This document shows, piece after piece, positions 1-10,680 of a stretch of 64,000 nucleotides of DNA. Origin of the DNA: Malachius bipustulatus (Eukaryota; Arthropoda; Insecta; Coleoptera; Melyridae); the NCBI GenBank assembly GCA_910589415.1, contig OU342632.1, positions 51,635,341-51,699,340 on the forward strand, given 5' to 3'. Below the pieces are notes generated by a model. The model saw only the letters and a program-made list of their open reading frames with translations. It had not been told where the DNA came from and made no database searches. A program made the translations under genes and the position numbers. Within the stretch, counting starts at the first letter, position 1, and every line of letters starts with the position of its first letter.

Positions 1-49
1 GGGGTGGGGGCACTTTCTGTGCAGGTGGGAAATAGGCTACACCCGGTCC

Positions 50-205
50 TGCTCGGAATTCTTATTTTAAAATCGGAATTCCGACTTTGAACTCGGAATT
101 CCGATTTTAAAATAAGAATTCCGACTTTAAACTCGGAATTCCGACTTTGAACTCGGAATTCCGAGTTTAAAGTCGAAATTCTTAGTTTGAACTCGGAATT
201 TCAAA
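50..205. repeat. ~20-bp minisatellite of EcoRI-like palindromes
   Basis: About eight diverged units of roughly 20 bp, each built around GGAATTCC joined by ACTTTGAACT or ATTTTAAAAT linkers. Both the unit core and the linkers are themselves palindromic, so the array can fold on either strand. It ends at an AT-rich stretch with no coding signal. Confidence 0.8.
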
Positions 206-443
206 AAATAAAACTGGTTTGGCGCTTCTACGCCTTCGTAGAAAATATATATGTAGGTAATATATGGAGTAAAACTACAGCTATCTTAACTTTTAGGTTT
301 TACTAATTGTCATTAGTGTCCTATATTTTAGTAGTTAATTTATTTTAATTTGCAGTGAAGTAAGTACCCATGATGGAATTATGTTAAAACCGAGGTTGAA
401 ACATCAACGTCCCCCAATAACATTTTTTGACTGGTATTATATA

Positions 444-1169
444 CAGGGTGTTATGTAATTGAATGTCAATATTTGAGGGGGTGATTTCTTAACTTTTGAG
501 ATACAGGGTGGTAAAGTTATATGAAAATAAATAATTTTTCCGTAATATCTGTAATACAGCTCTGGATATTAATGAAATTTCGTATACAGGTATTACGCAT
601 CCGCAGAGGCATTTTTTCATGTACCACGTTTCATTCTATTTCCATTAGAGACGGTGGTGCACGATCGTGCAGAATTTTACCAGCATATTTTAGCAGACAT
701 TGATGGTACGCCACTGATTTCTGTTCAAATAGAAATCATTTTTGAAATCCCCATTCATTTCCAAGCAAATTTGATTACTTGTTTTTTCAGTCCGATGCAC
801 GGTTTTCGCCTAAAAAATTAAATCTGTTGCTCTACATGGTCACAAGATTGTCGTTAAAGTGACAATAAAAAAATATAAAAATATGCAGGTAAAATTCTGC
901 AAGATGTCACTAGTGGAGATAAAACGAAATGTGGTACATGAAAAAATGCCTCTTGATGAGTAATACCTGTCTATGAAATTTCATTAAAATATTATTATTC
1001 AAAGCGGTATTACAGATATTATGAAAAAATTATTTATTTTTAAATACTTTAGCACCCTGTAGCTCAAAATATAAGACTTTTAGGACATATGTTCTTATGA
1101 AGTTTTCTTCTTAAAATGGACCCAAAAATCACCCTCTTAAATATTGACATTCATTTACAAAACACCCTT
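444..1169. mobile_element. Fold-back DNA element with nested ends (CAGGGTG family)
   Basis: The left end reads TA-CAGGGTGTTATGTAATTG and the right end is its diverged inverse, finishing CACCCTTA. A second inner pair of the same type of ends lies at 504 (CAGGGTGGTAAAG) and 1059 (AGCACCCTG). The arms match for more than 150 bp, for example the ATGAAAAAATGCCTCTTGATG/GCATTTTTTCATGTACC pair near 600 and 940. No coding potential is visible; it is a non-autonomous element. Confidence 0.8.
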
Positions 1170-1442
1170 ATATAAATTGTTTGTATTTTTTGAGAGAGAT
1201 TTGCCCAAATTAAGATTGTATACGCAAACGATTGATTGGTAACAAAACTGATTAAATTGGTTATGCTGTTATTTGTTAATGCAATATTTACTAGATATGC
1301 ATGGTGGCCCAATGAAAAAAGACCTAATAACATAAAACTGAGGATGTACGCGAGAAACGCCGAAACAAGTAAATTTTCTTATCAAGGGTGACATATTTGG
1401 GTGACAAATTTAACGAATCGATAAAACAGATTTTCCTAACCG

Positions 1443-3194
1443 TTACTTTATTTCCTTCATATTTGCATCTGCATATACAACGTGGTGATAAAGTTTGGAA
1501 CAATATTCATAATAATAATTTTAATAATAACAATGATAATAATGATTATATTTTTCACTTTGCCAAGTCATGACTTAAACTTTTTTATTATGACGTCATC
1601 GCTTTTTTTTTAATGACAACCGCAATTTTTTTCACGTTATAAAAAAAATGGTACCTTACATAACGATTTTTTTGAAAAAAATGCAGATTTTTCAGAAAAT
1701 GCACTGTGATAAAATAAGATAATTTTTATTGTTTTGGTACGTTGCTGTTACAAAATGAAAAATTGAATAAAACTAAGAAGTTGCTATCTCAACTTGTGGA
1801 CATTTGGTGTCATTTTTGTCAATTTCTGTGTTATCAGACACTTATCTTGTACTAATCTTTGCTCTCAACACGTGAAAATTTTATGCAAATATACTTAATA
1901 AGCTTGTGAGAGATTTACTTGCTCGTGTAAATTGCCCCTACAATCAAAACCAACTTTTATCTACGCAAGCTGATATTATTGATTATGGATTGAAAATGGT
2001 ACGTTCAACCGAACGGGAAAGAATTGAGATCTTAATGATGGTTGGTTACGGCGACAGGCTCAGAAGTCATCAGGAAGCATGCGATTTCTTTAATCAACAT
2101 CACCCCGATAGACCGCCAATTGCAAGATCTACAGTTAGTAAAGTGGTAGCTAACTTCATAGAAACAGGATCCGTGAATGATTTGCCCAGACAAGGTCGAT
2201 ACAAAGTGAACGAAGAAGTGAAATTAAATGTTGTACTAGAAGCCGAAGAAAATCTACACACTTCTACCAGGCAATTACCCTTAAATAACAACCTACACCA
2301 TTCTTCCGTAGTAAAATTGTTCAAAACAGAGAAGTATCCGTATAAAGTGCAACTCGTACACGAGTTAAACGAGGACGATCCAGATCGTCGACTGCAGTTT
2401 TGTGAACAATTGATGTTACGGTGCGATGAAGATGGCAATTTTCTGAATGGTAACAACGCAGATGTGCCTCGTGAAGACATCTGGCTTCAACGAGACGGGG
2501 CTCTTCCTCACTTTGGCGCAGACGTACGTCAGTATCTAGATTTCACATTTCCTGGAAGATGGATAGGGCGTAGAGGTGCAATTGAGTGGCCACCACGTTC
2601 CCCAGACTTGACTCCCTTTGACTTTTTTCCTGTGAGGATGTTTGAAATCTAAAGTTTATTTCAATAGATCAAATAATTTGGAGGAACTACAGGATAGAAT
2701 TCGTGCTGAAGTGAAGCAAATAAGTCCTGAGATTTTTGAGCGCTCTGTACACAGTGTGTACACTCGTATCGGCCAATGCCAAATGGTTGGTGGAGAGCAC
2801 ATTGAACATTTACGTTGAGTTTAATCTGTTGTTTTATGTACAATTATTTTCTATTCGATTAAATTATTATTTTTATTTTCTTAAATAAATCTGCATTTTT
2901 TTCAAAAAAATCCTTATGTATGGTACCAGTTTTTTCATGTCATGATTTGAACGGTAAGGAGATCTCTTGGAAAAAAAAAATTGAAGTTGTCATTAAAAAA
3001 AAGCGATGACGTCATATTTGACAAATAGATGACGTCATAATAAAAAAGTTTATGTCATAACTTGGCAAAGTGAAAAATATAATCATTATTATCATTGTTA
3101 TTATTATAAAATTATTATTATTATTATTATTATGAATATTATTCCAAACTTTATCACCACGGTTATTTTTACATTTTCACAGGAAATAAAGTAA
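1443..3194. mobile_element. Mariner-type transposon with ~200-bp inverted repeats
   Basis: The sequence from about 1443 to 1660 (starting TTACTTTATTTCC) is the inverse of about 2900-3194 (ending GGAAATAAAGTAA). The best conserved part is 1521-1620 against 2987-3105, including TGACGTCATCGC and CACTTTGCCAAGTCATGAC. The right arm carries an extra 23-bp segment at about 3016-3038, bracketed by two GATGACGTCAT copies, which looks like a local duplication. A transposase pseudogene fills the middle. A (TTA)n run at 3112-3134 lies within the right arm. Exact outer ends are uncertain because the arms fade gradually. Confidence 0.75.
1996..2818 (+). pseudogene. Decayed mariner-type transposase, catalytic core deleted
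   Basis: The N-terminal helix-turn-helix region is well preserved (ERERIEILMMVGYGDR, then SHQEACDFFNQHHPDRPP, RSTVSKVVANFIETGSV), as in insect Tc1/mariner transposases. The C-terminal half has DGALPHFGADVRQYLD, FPGRWIGRRG and EWPPRSPDLTPFDFF, giving the second and third catalytic aspartates with 36 residues between them. The stretch that should carry the first aspartate is missing between the RCDEDGNFLNG and VPREDIWLQRDG segments. Near 2630 a one-base frameshift moves the last 60 codons (KSKVYFNRSNNLEELQDRI...QMVGGEHIEHLR) into another frame, ending at the TGA at 2816-2818. I prefer the Met at 1996 to the upstream in-frame one at 1906 because homology begins there. It cannot encode an active enzyme. 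Confidence 0.8.
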
Positions 3195-3374
3195 TAATAA
3201 TTGCTCAACAAATTATTTATTATTACTTTTAATAAAATCAGCTGTTTGAGTGAAACTGCCAAAAATATTCTTCTATAATACCAGCAGTGTTGCATGCAAA
3301 ATTTTAATTAACTATAAGTTAATTGATTTGTCAGTTTTCATTTCTCATTATTTATTCGTCACAGCTACTAGAGT

Positions 3375-3745
3375 AGCAATTCATAATACCCGTCCGTGAA
3401 CCAATCAAAAGCTGTAAATTTGATAAACAGAGCAAAGCTGTGAATAGGAACGTTAACTGACATTTCTAAGAATCTACGCGTGCGCAGTCGGTAGTCGGTA
3501 GTGGAAGTTTTCAAGAAATTTTCAAGAATTATGAACGTTATTATTCGTAGGTGTTGAATTATCAATCATAATACCCGGTTCTTGTCCAATCATAGCTACC
3601 AGCAATTCATAATGCCTGCTGGTGTACCAACCAAAAGCTGTAAATTTGATAAACAGAGCCAAGCTGTGAATAGGAACGACAACTAACATTTCTCAGAATC
3701 CACGCGTGCGCAGCCGGTACTCGGTACTAGAAGTTGTTAAGTAAA
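3375..3745. repeat. Direct duplication, two ~150-bp copies 226 bp apart
   Basis: The segment beginning AGCAATTCATAATACC at 3375 recurs at 3601 with few changes, including TGTAAATTTGATAAACAGAG, GCTGTGAATAGGAACG and CACGCGTGCGCAG. No function is visible in either copy. Confidence 0.8.
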
Positions 3746-3790
3746 GTAAATAAAAAAATATTTTGATTAAAATTTGTTTTTTTTTTTATA

Positions 3791-4469
3791 CAGGGTGTCC
3801 CTTATCGTTATGTTTAAATCTTGTGAGCATATAGTAGGCTTAATTTTGAGCCCAAAAAACCCAAAAATGGCAGGTCTATCTTTATTCGTTACGAAGTTAC
3901 AGGCCTAAGAAAATTATGTCTAGTAAATAGCAAAGATTCAACTTTGAAAACCACACAACCACATGTGTTGTGGTTTAGGCTAATAATTTACTGTTATGGT
4001 AACGACATGAGTAAATGTCACCAAAATAAACATTAGAAGAGGTTCTCCTGCTCATACAAAATGGCATTTGGATTCAATATGGGGCACCAGCATATTTCGG
4101 AATTGGCGTTTGTAACTAAATTCCAAAAAGCAATTATTATTGGATCGTATTCAGCATGCTGGTCAAGAAATCGGTCGCGAAAAAAGTCGAGAAATTAGAA
4201 CTGTTACTTCTGCAATAGGCCTCCGAGCACAAGTTTGTATTCAGCAAGGAATAGGACATTTTTAACACATGATAAACTAAAGATTTGGTCAATAAAATAA
4301 GCTTTATGTGGTTTTCAAAGTTAAAGCTGGTATTTACTAGACATTATTTTCTTAGGCCTCTAACTTCGTAACGAATGCAGATAGACCTGCCACTTTTGGG
4401 TTTTTTAGACTTAGAAATAAGCCTACTATATGCTCACAAGATTTGAACATAACGATACGGGACACCCTC
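3791..4469. mobile_element. Fold-back DNA element, CAGGGTGTCC family
   Basis: The left arm (CAGGGTGTCCCTTATCGTTATG, continuing to about 3935) is the inverse of about 4325-4469. Both contain the GCATATAGTAGGCTTA and GGCAGGTCTATCT segments. The right end is mutated to CACCCTC. It abuts the next element with only TATA between them. The interior of about 390 bp has no open reading frame. Confidence 0.85.
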
Positions 4470-4473
4470 TATA

Positions 4474-5676
4474 CAGGGTGTCCCATAATATGTGGGCAAT
4501 CTCCCGGATTTGGGTAAATTTCGTAAAAATAAATGAAAAAATAGCTATAAAATTAATTCCTCAGACACACCCCTACAAAGATATTAGCTATTGAAGTTGA
4601 GGGTTGAAAATCAATTTTTTGCAATAACTTTTTTATTTCTTGACCGATTTTGATAATTTTTTGTGTTATTTTGTATTATTTGGGATTGTTTAGAATAGTG
4701 TTTCATAATCTTTAGTAGCACATACATAGACCTCTGGATGGCATAACCCCCTCATTCACTTGAAAGAAAACAATAAAAAAAATAATTTTACAGTTTTTTG
4801 AGGTTAATTTTCTTTTTATTTGACATTTTTTACATAAAAAATGTATCTTTATTTATTTCGATAGGGCGAACCGTTATCGAGATAAACGTCCTTCTAATAG
4901 GTGATGCGTCGCAGGAACTTTCTAAATTTCAAGTAAATTTTAACAAGATGGCTGATCTATGACAGTAAATTGAGCAGGAAACAAAACAAAAACTTAATTA
5001 AATACACGTCAGTGTCAAAGATTTAATTTCATGCAGATTCAATTCTAACTGATTTTCTGCGTATTCAGCGTTTGTGTATAGCTCATTTTAAAATCAGTTA
5101 GAATTGAATCTGCATGAAATGAAATCTTTGACACTATTTGACGTGTATGTAATTAAGTTTTTGTTTTGTTTCCTGCTCAATTTACTGTCATAGATCAGCC
5201 ATCTTGTTAAAATTTACTTGAAATTTAGAAAGTTCCTGCGACGCATCACTTATTAGAAGGACGTTTATCTCGATAACGGTTCGCCCTATCGAAATAAATA
5301 AAGATACATTTTTTATGTAAAAAATATCAAATAAAAAGAAAATTAACCTTAAAAAACTGTAAAATTATTATTTTTATTGTTTTCTTTCAAGTGAATGAGG
5401 GGGTTATGCCATCCCGAGGTCTATGTATGTGCTACCAAAGATTATGAAACACTATTCTAAACAGTCCCAAATAATACAAAATAAAACCAAAAATTATCAA
5501 AATCGGTCGAGAAATAAAAAAGTTATTGCAAAAAATTGATTTTCAACCCTCAACTTCAACAGCTAATATCTTTGTAGGGGTGTCTCTGAGGAATTAATTT
5601 TATAGCTATTTTTTCATTTATTTTTACGAAATTTACCCAAATCCGGGAGATTGCCCACATATTATGGGACACCCTG
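4474..5676. mobile_element. 1.2-kb near-perfect palindromic element, CAGGGTGTCCC ends
   Basis: The left arm 4474-5056 and right arm 5090-5676 are nearly identical inverse copies separated by a 33-nt spacer (5057-5089). The ends are TA-CAGGGTGTCCCATAATATG and its exact inverse followed by TA. The high arm identity implies recent formation or gene conversion between arms. There is no coding content. A transcript through it would form a ~580-bp duplex. Confidence 0.95.
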
Positions 5677-5707
5677 TATAAAGGAGTAGAAAAAGCATAG
5701 TACTACA

Positions 5708-5800
5708 TTCGCGATTATTGCCATTATTTACTGGATAATGACAATACAACTCGCTAAAGCTCGCGCCATTATCATCATCTCGTGAATAATGCTTCATAAT
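5708..5800. repeat. Imperfect hairpin
   Basis: CGCGATTATTGCCATTATTTAC near 5710 is partly the inverse of GTGAATAATGCTTCATAATCGC near 5780. This is a small degenerate palindrome with no further clue to origin. Confidence 0.4.
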
Positions 5801-5861
5801 CGCTCATATAATAATTATTATACTATTATCTGCAACCAATCATTTGTTAAAAATAGTTTAA

Positions 5862-6010
5862 TGCCCGTATTCACAAACGATAGTTTCCTGAATAATTACA
5901 TAATTAATTATCCCCATCTCATTCTATTTCGAAAAAACTGCATATCTCCATCTCACTCATTTAATTAATTACGTAATTATTTAGGAAATTATTGTTTGTG
6001 AACACGGGCA
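5862..6010. mobile_element. 149-bp MITE, TGCCCGTATTCAC ends, TAA duplication
   Basis: The arms TGCCCGTATTCACAAACGATA and its inverse (GTTTGTGAACACGGGCA) enclose a short AT-rich core. TAA precedes the left end (5859-5861) and follows the right end (6011-6013), a 3-bp target duplication of the PIF/Harbinger kind. A relative with GGCCCGTATTCATCAA ends sits at 42705-42869. Confidence 0.75.
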
Positions 6011-6013
6011 TAA

Positions 6014-6610
6014 ATGTGACATCACTGTACTTTTTTAAATCACCTTCCAAAGGACTAACTTAAATAATCTGCATTTAGATTTTTTTTACTTATAATAAGA
6101 CTAAAAACGGCAGATCGAAAAAGGTAAGACTAATAATAATAATTGGCTGCTTTTTGAAGTTATTGAATTAAAGATAAAATAAAAATTAAAATTATAAAAT
6201 TGTTCCAAAAGTGTTGATTGTTTTATTTCTTTTGAAATTAATTTACTTTTCCACACTTCAAATTTGACAACAACTTCGTCAATTTAATAACTCAAAGTAA
6301 ATTTTTTTATCAACGTCAAGAAAAAAGACGACTATCTCAAAGCATCAAAATTGCTGCTTCACGTTTGCATAGTCTACCAACTTGACAGCTCATTGACATG
6401 CCACTTGAAATATAAAAAAGTCTATTATGTTTTCAATAATTATTATTTGTTTCTGATCGGCGTTCCTCCCGTGTTTCACTTTGATATGATAAATTATTTA
6501 TGAGCGCAAAGAACGAAGAAGGTTTGGACTCGTCTTCACACTGAAACCCCGTGCACTGAAGTGATTCTGTGGAACTAGGAAATTAACTACTTATTATTAT
6601 TATTATTATA
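6014..6610. other. AT-rich spacer, no gene recognised
   Basis: No coding region or repeat was recognised, except a (TTA)n run at about 6592-6609 just outside the left end of the next transposon. Confidence 0.6.
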
Positions 6611-7681
6611 CAGGATGCTTCTAAATGATATAGGCCAAAATTCACAGGACCTAATTCCTGAACCAAATTCAACTAGAAAAGTTCTAACTAGAACTTTTCT
6701 CGTTGAACAAATTTTACTAGAACAAATTTAACCAGAAAACCAAGGAGTCTGCTTTTCAAAATACATGTTGTGAAAGTTTTATAAAAATCGGTTTTTAATA
6801 TTAAAATCCCAAAGATTATTTTTAGAGACTCGTTTACAAATTTTATATATTTTTGGGGGTTACGCAGCTAAAATTACAACTTTTTTTCATATTTTTTCGT
6901 ATCTTACTTTGATTTCCTACAAAAAAAAATACAAGCCGCATCAATTATGTGATGCGGCTCAAAAATGCGGATCAAAAAAGTGATTTCTATTTTAATAATT
7001 TTCTTTATTTATAAAATTCGTAAACAAGTTAGTGGCCTACGTTACTTTTGTGAATATATTCGTGAAAATTATTATCTATACTAGAATTCGTTTAGTCTGT
7101 GCAGTAATTTCCAAGAAGCGATAAGGGCTTATGAGGGGAGCAAGTTGCCAATATGCCCATTCGAAGTAATTTATTATTACACTAAAATTATATGGATCGC
7201 TTATTTTTAATCATAAAGTAAGCTATTCGGGTCAAAATTTAATTGTGACATAGTAATCTTATTATAGTACACAACAGTGTAACTTGAATTTATTTAATTC
7301 ATATACACTAATTAAAATTTCTAAAAATTTGTGCAAACTTACAACTGGCAACAGCGCATTTAAAATAATTCATAAGAGTAGAGAAACCCAAACACTACAA
7401 GTACTCTACAACCGATAACTTACGAATCCCATAAATTCCCTTGTATACAGTTATGCGAACCGAGTCGAAGCGGTCGCATCGCATCGTTAAAGGGCCACGT
7501 GCTTGTGTGAAGCTGTTTCAGATCATTGTCGTGGTGTTCGTACAGTAAAAGGGTGTTGAATTAACGATCTTAAAATTATTTTATAAGTGAGTATAATAAT
7601 TATATTGCTTTCTGCGGGTGTGATCAAAGGTGGTTGTTACAGCTGTGATACTTAATATTGTATGTGATTTGCATATAAACA

Positions 7682-9139
7682 ATGGCAGCATCCGAAGATG
7701 GCAACCGTAAGCGTGCTCGTACTGCTTGTAAAAACTTCTCCTCCGGTGAAAAACAAATCATCGACAATGTGTACCGTGGCCTTAAGGAAAGAAACCCGGA
7801 TATGTTGAAAGATGACGTTGTGAAACTGTGCAGTAGTTTGACGAAAGTTGGTGTCAGAAGTGTGTACAAGATTATTAAAGAAAAATATATGTCCAAAGAT
7901 GACCAAACAGTGTACCAGAATGTTGAAAATCAAGGACCACGTGGAAGGAAGAAAATTCAGCTGGACGACGATACAAAAAATGCCATACGCCGAGTCTTCC
8001 ATTCGTATTTTTTTAGAAATGAGATTCCAACTTTAAAAACAATCTCTGAAAATTTAGCTTCAGATGATAGTTTACCGAATATTTCACGCGCTGTTTTATT
8101 ACGCACTCTACGTGAAATGAATATTCGGTACCTCAAAAGTACCGATGAAAGTAAGATATACTCAAAAGTAAGATGAAATAAAATTCATCAAATATATTAT
8201 ATAATCAAAAGAGATAGAAACAGTCATCTGATTGAAAAGGAGGAAATTATTGTGTGGCGCCGCAAATATTTACAGGAACTTCGCCAATATCGTCGCGATG
8301 GACGGAAAATTTATTTTACTGATGAAACGTGGCTCAACGCAGGCCACACCGTTTCGAAAGTTTGGCAAGACTTGAATATAAAAAGCAGCAAACAAGCGTT
8401 CATGGACGGTTTCTCCACCGGCTTAAAAGCATCATCAGGTAAGGGGAGTAGACTCATAATCTGCCATATCGGAAGTGACTCTGGTTTTGTGGAAAACGGA
8501 CTGCTGTTGTTTCAATCCAAAAAGACGGGTGACTACCACGAGGACATGGATTCGGAGAAGTTCGAAACGTGGTTTTCACAAATATTAGGCAGACTTGAGC
8601 CAGGGTCAGTAGTGGTAATGGACAATGCCCCCTATCACAGTAGACGCTTGGAAGCTTTACCAACCACCGCATGGCGAAAAGGAGTCATAATAGATTGGCT
8701 CTCCAGGAAAAATATCGAACACGAAGCCAATATGCTGAAAACTGAACTTATGAATCTCGCAAGAGCACACAAACAAAAATATATCAAATATGCTGTGGAC
8801 GAAATGGCTCGTGAACGCAATATCATCGTACACCGTTTGCCACCATACCATTGTGAACTCAATCCAATTGAATTGATTTGGGCTCAAGTGAAGAATCATG
8901 TTGCTAAAAATAATTCCACTTTTAAAATCAATGACGTACGAGATTTACTTCTCGATGTTTTAAGCAATCACGTATCTGCAGAATCCTGGAAAAATTGTAT
9001 TAGGCATACAATGACAGAAGAGGACAAAATGTGGGATTTGGATACGATAATGGACGTTACGGTCAATCCACTAATAATTAACGTTAACCCCGAAAGTGAC
9101 ATATCTTCGGAAAGTGATTTTAGTGATTCGGATAATTGA
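7682..9139 (+). CDS. DD82E (Sailor-type) IS630-Tc1-mariner transposase, exons 7682-8150 and 8214-9139
   Basis: This is a DDE_3-superfamily transposase that would cut and paste the surrounding element. As it stands, an in-frame TGA at 8174-8176 splits it, but removing 8151-8213 as an intron gives one 464-residue protein. The new junction (KSTDE|NRNSHLIEKEEIIVW) restores the usual family pattern before the catalytic domain. Exon 1 carries a basic N-terminus and a helix-turn-helix-like DNA-binding region. Exon 2 has the first catalytic D in YFTDETW (about residue 193), the second D in VVMDNAPYHS (about 293) and the E in CELNPIELIWAQVK (about 376), with 82 residues between the last two. The C-terminus is acidic and serine-rich. 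The start at 7682 follows a 5' region without other ATGs in frame. All catalytic residues are present, so the gene may be functional. Confidence 0.85.
8151..8213 (+). other. Putative 63-nt intron in the transposase gene
   Basis: It starts with a strong donor (GTAAGATATA) and ends at AAAAGAG, and contains the only in-frame stop. This is the only nearby acceptor that keeps frame and retains the conserved LIEKEEIIVWRRKY block. The polypyrimidine tract is weak, and an AAAGTAAGAT repeat at 8148 and 8166 offers a second donor. The alternative is a small disabling insertion. Confidence 0.6.
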
Positions 9140-9144
9140 ATAAA
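9139..9144 (+). promoter_or_regulatory. Poly(A) signal overlapping the transposase stop
   Basis: AATAAA begins on the last base of the TGA stop codon and is followed by an A-rich tract, typical of compact transposon genes. Confidence 0.55.
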
Positions 9145-9895
9145 TTAAAAAAAAAACAATTAAAAATTAATCAAAACAAAAAAATTGTATTTTCAGTATT
9201 TCAGTTGTTCCAGTTTTGAAAAAAATTATGCGGGTGAGTGGAATTTTTGTTATTTAGTTATGACAAATAATTTGATGCTAGGGAGTACAATTTCAATTGG
9301 TGTAGTTGAAATCATTTTGACGAGAGAGTTGTTTTAATTCTAAAAATTTCACCCTGTATAAATATTTGTATAGGTTTTTGCATAATTTACAAATTATTAT
9401 CTATTATTTCACTTTGAATTTTTATTTGAATTTATCAATTTTAAAGACAGCGCTTCTAACAAAGAAGCGCACGCCTATGGAACACCTAGAGCGTGGAGAA
9501 TTGCTTCCAAGTATTTACTGCACAGACTAAACGAATTCTAGTATAGTTAGTGCTAATTTAGCTTATTCTCACAACGAATATCATTGTCAAATTTTACCAA
9601 AATCTTTGTTTTACCAAAAAAAAATTTTTTGGTAAAAAAAGTTTTACCAAAAAAACAGGATCTTTGAGATATTAATAAAAAACTTAAAAAAAAGCTTTTG
9701 TACCCTGTATCTTGGACATCATACTCTTCAGGTCACATGTTTGTATGAACTTCTCTACTTGAATTTGGTTCCAGAATGCGCCCTTGGAATTATGGCCTAT
9801 AACTAAGTAGCACCCTGTATAATTAAAAAGCTCATTAAAGCCTACTATTAATATTTGAAGATATACATTAATACTATTTTAGATATTTTTTTCAG

Positions 9896-9987
9896 ATGAT
9901 AATATTTTCCTATCAAGAAGCTGCACCAGGAGAATATGATTGCTGGGCTTATTTTTCACCATGGGGAGAAAAAGCATATGTTACATG
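9896..9987 (+). CDS. Neuropeptide GPCR exon: extracellular loop 2 / start of TM5
   Basis: An exon bounded by a TTTTTTTCAG acceptor and a GTAATG donor. It reads [20 protein letters not shown] then [11 protein letters not shown]. The DCW-x-x-F-x-PWG-x-x-AYVTW string is the hallmark of vasopressin/oxytocin receptors: the Cys would form the conserved disulphide to TM3 and the Trp begins TM5. The leading ATG is an internal Met, not the start, because TM1-TM4 must precede it. The exon ends after two bases of a Trp codon completed by the G at 26146. I call this an insect inotocin-type receptor; a corazonin (GnRH-superfamily) receptor is the main alternative. The earlier exons were not found in the window. 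Confidence 0.8.
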
Positions 9988-10045
9988 GTAATGTTTATTT
10001 TTAGTAATAGGTACACGTCTATCTTCACTAGCATGTTAAAATGTA

Positions 10046-10680
10046 CGTATATAGTTTGTTCAATGGATCTTTGCGTGCCGTCATAAATGTCAATGGTATG
10101 AACCGAATCAATTCAGAACTTCCACTTTGATAAGTAGTAGTTCCGATGTTGTTGTTTTTAGGTGTACGGTATTTTTATAACTGAACAGGTAATAAAAGTA
10201 TGTAAATATTTGTACAGTAGTGTCTCCCTTCCTTGAAAATTATGAACTAGAAATTTAATCTCAAATCTAAATATTTTAGGACGGCTACGACTACGATTGG
10301 TGCTCTGACGTTCGTAGTTATTCTTTGTTTCTCTCACTATCATCGGATGTCTGAGCCTCGGTAGACATATGATTATCTTTTTTACAAGCATTTGCACGTC
10401 AGCATTGAAGGAGTGAGCTGCATGTTTTCGTTGGTCGTAGAGAATTCGAACACACGCAAAGATCCATCGAGCAAATGCATGTGGTACAGATAGCTGTTTT
10501 GTACGGAACCAAAGCACTCTTTCCAAAACTTTCCAAAATAACTCTTCAAAAAGCTCAACACCCTGTAGAAACAACATTATGCCGTTGTGGACATTTGTTC
10601 ATATTAACTTTTTTTTCATAAAATGGTCCGAGGTATCACATCCAGAAGTTTTATCATGTTATTAAGAAACACCCTGTATA
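10046..10680. repeat. Fold-back fragments with three CAGGGTG-type termini
   Basis: TTCAATGGATCTTTGCGTG near 10060 is the inverse of the segment near 10455-10475, giving short arms. CACCCTGTA termini lie at about 10559-10567 and 10670-10678. They look like eroded ends of elements of the CAGGGTG family inserted next to, or into, the 3' end of the adjacent transposase relic. Confidence 0.5.

Larger units (their letters stand above)
6611..9827 (+). mobile_element. Sailor-type (DD82E) transposon, possibly autonomous
   Basis: The element is 3.2 kb long. The left end is TA-CAGGATGCTTCTAAATGATATAGGCC; the right end is the inverse of CAGGGTGCTACTTAGTTATAGGCC followed by TA. The terminal arms match for about 70 bp (GGAACCAAATTCAA region) and more loosely further in. 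A second, sharper inverted match lies inside at 7080-7125 and 9495-9547 (ACTAGAATTCGTTTAGTCTGTGCAG). The single gene, 7682-9139, fills the centre. A stray CACCCTGTATA end at 9350-9360 suggests an older insertion inside the element. Ends and TA flanks are shared with the non-autonomous fold-back elements of this window. Confidence 0.85.

Noticed and set aside
1338..1370. CTGAGGA followed by GAAAC as a hammerhead
   Set aside because: Helix II does not abut the core properly and helix I does not pair; most likely chance.
8174..8176. Programmed read-through of the in-frame TGA in the DD82E transposase
   Set aside because: The intron model explains it better because it also restores conserved residues across the junction.
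9896..9898. ATG at the start of the first receptor exon as a translation start
   Set aside because: A splice acceptor directly precedes it and the protein would lack TM1-TM4.
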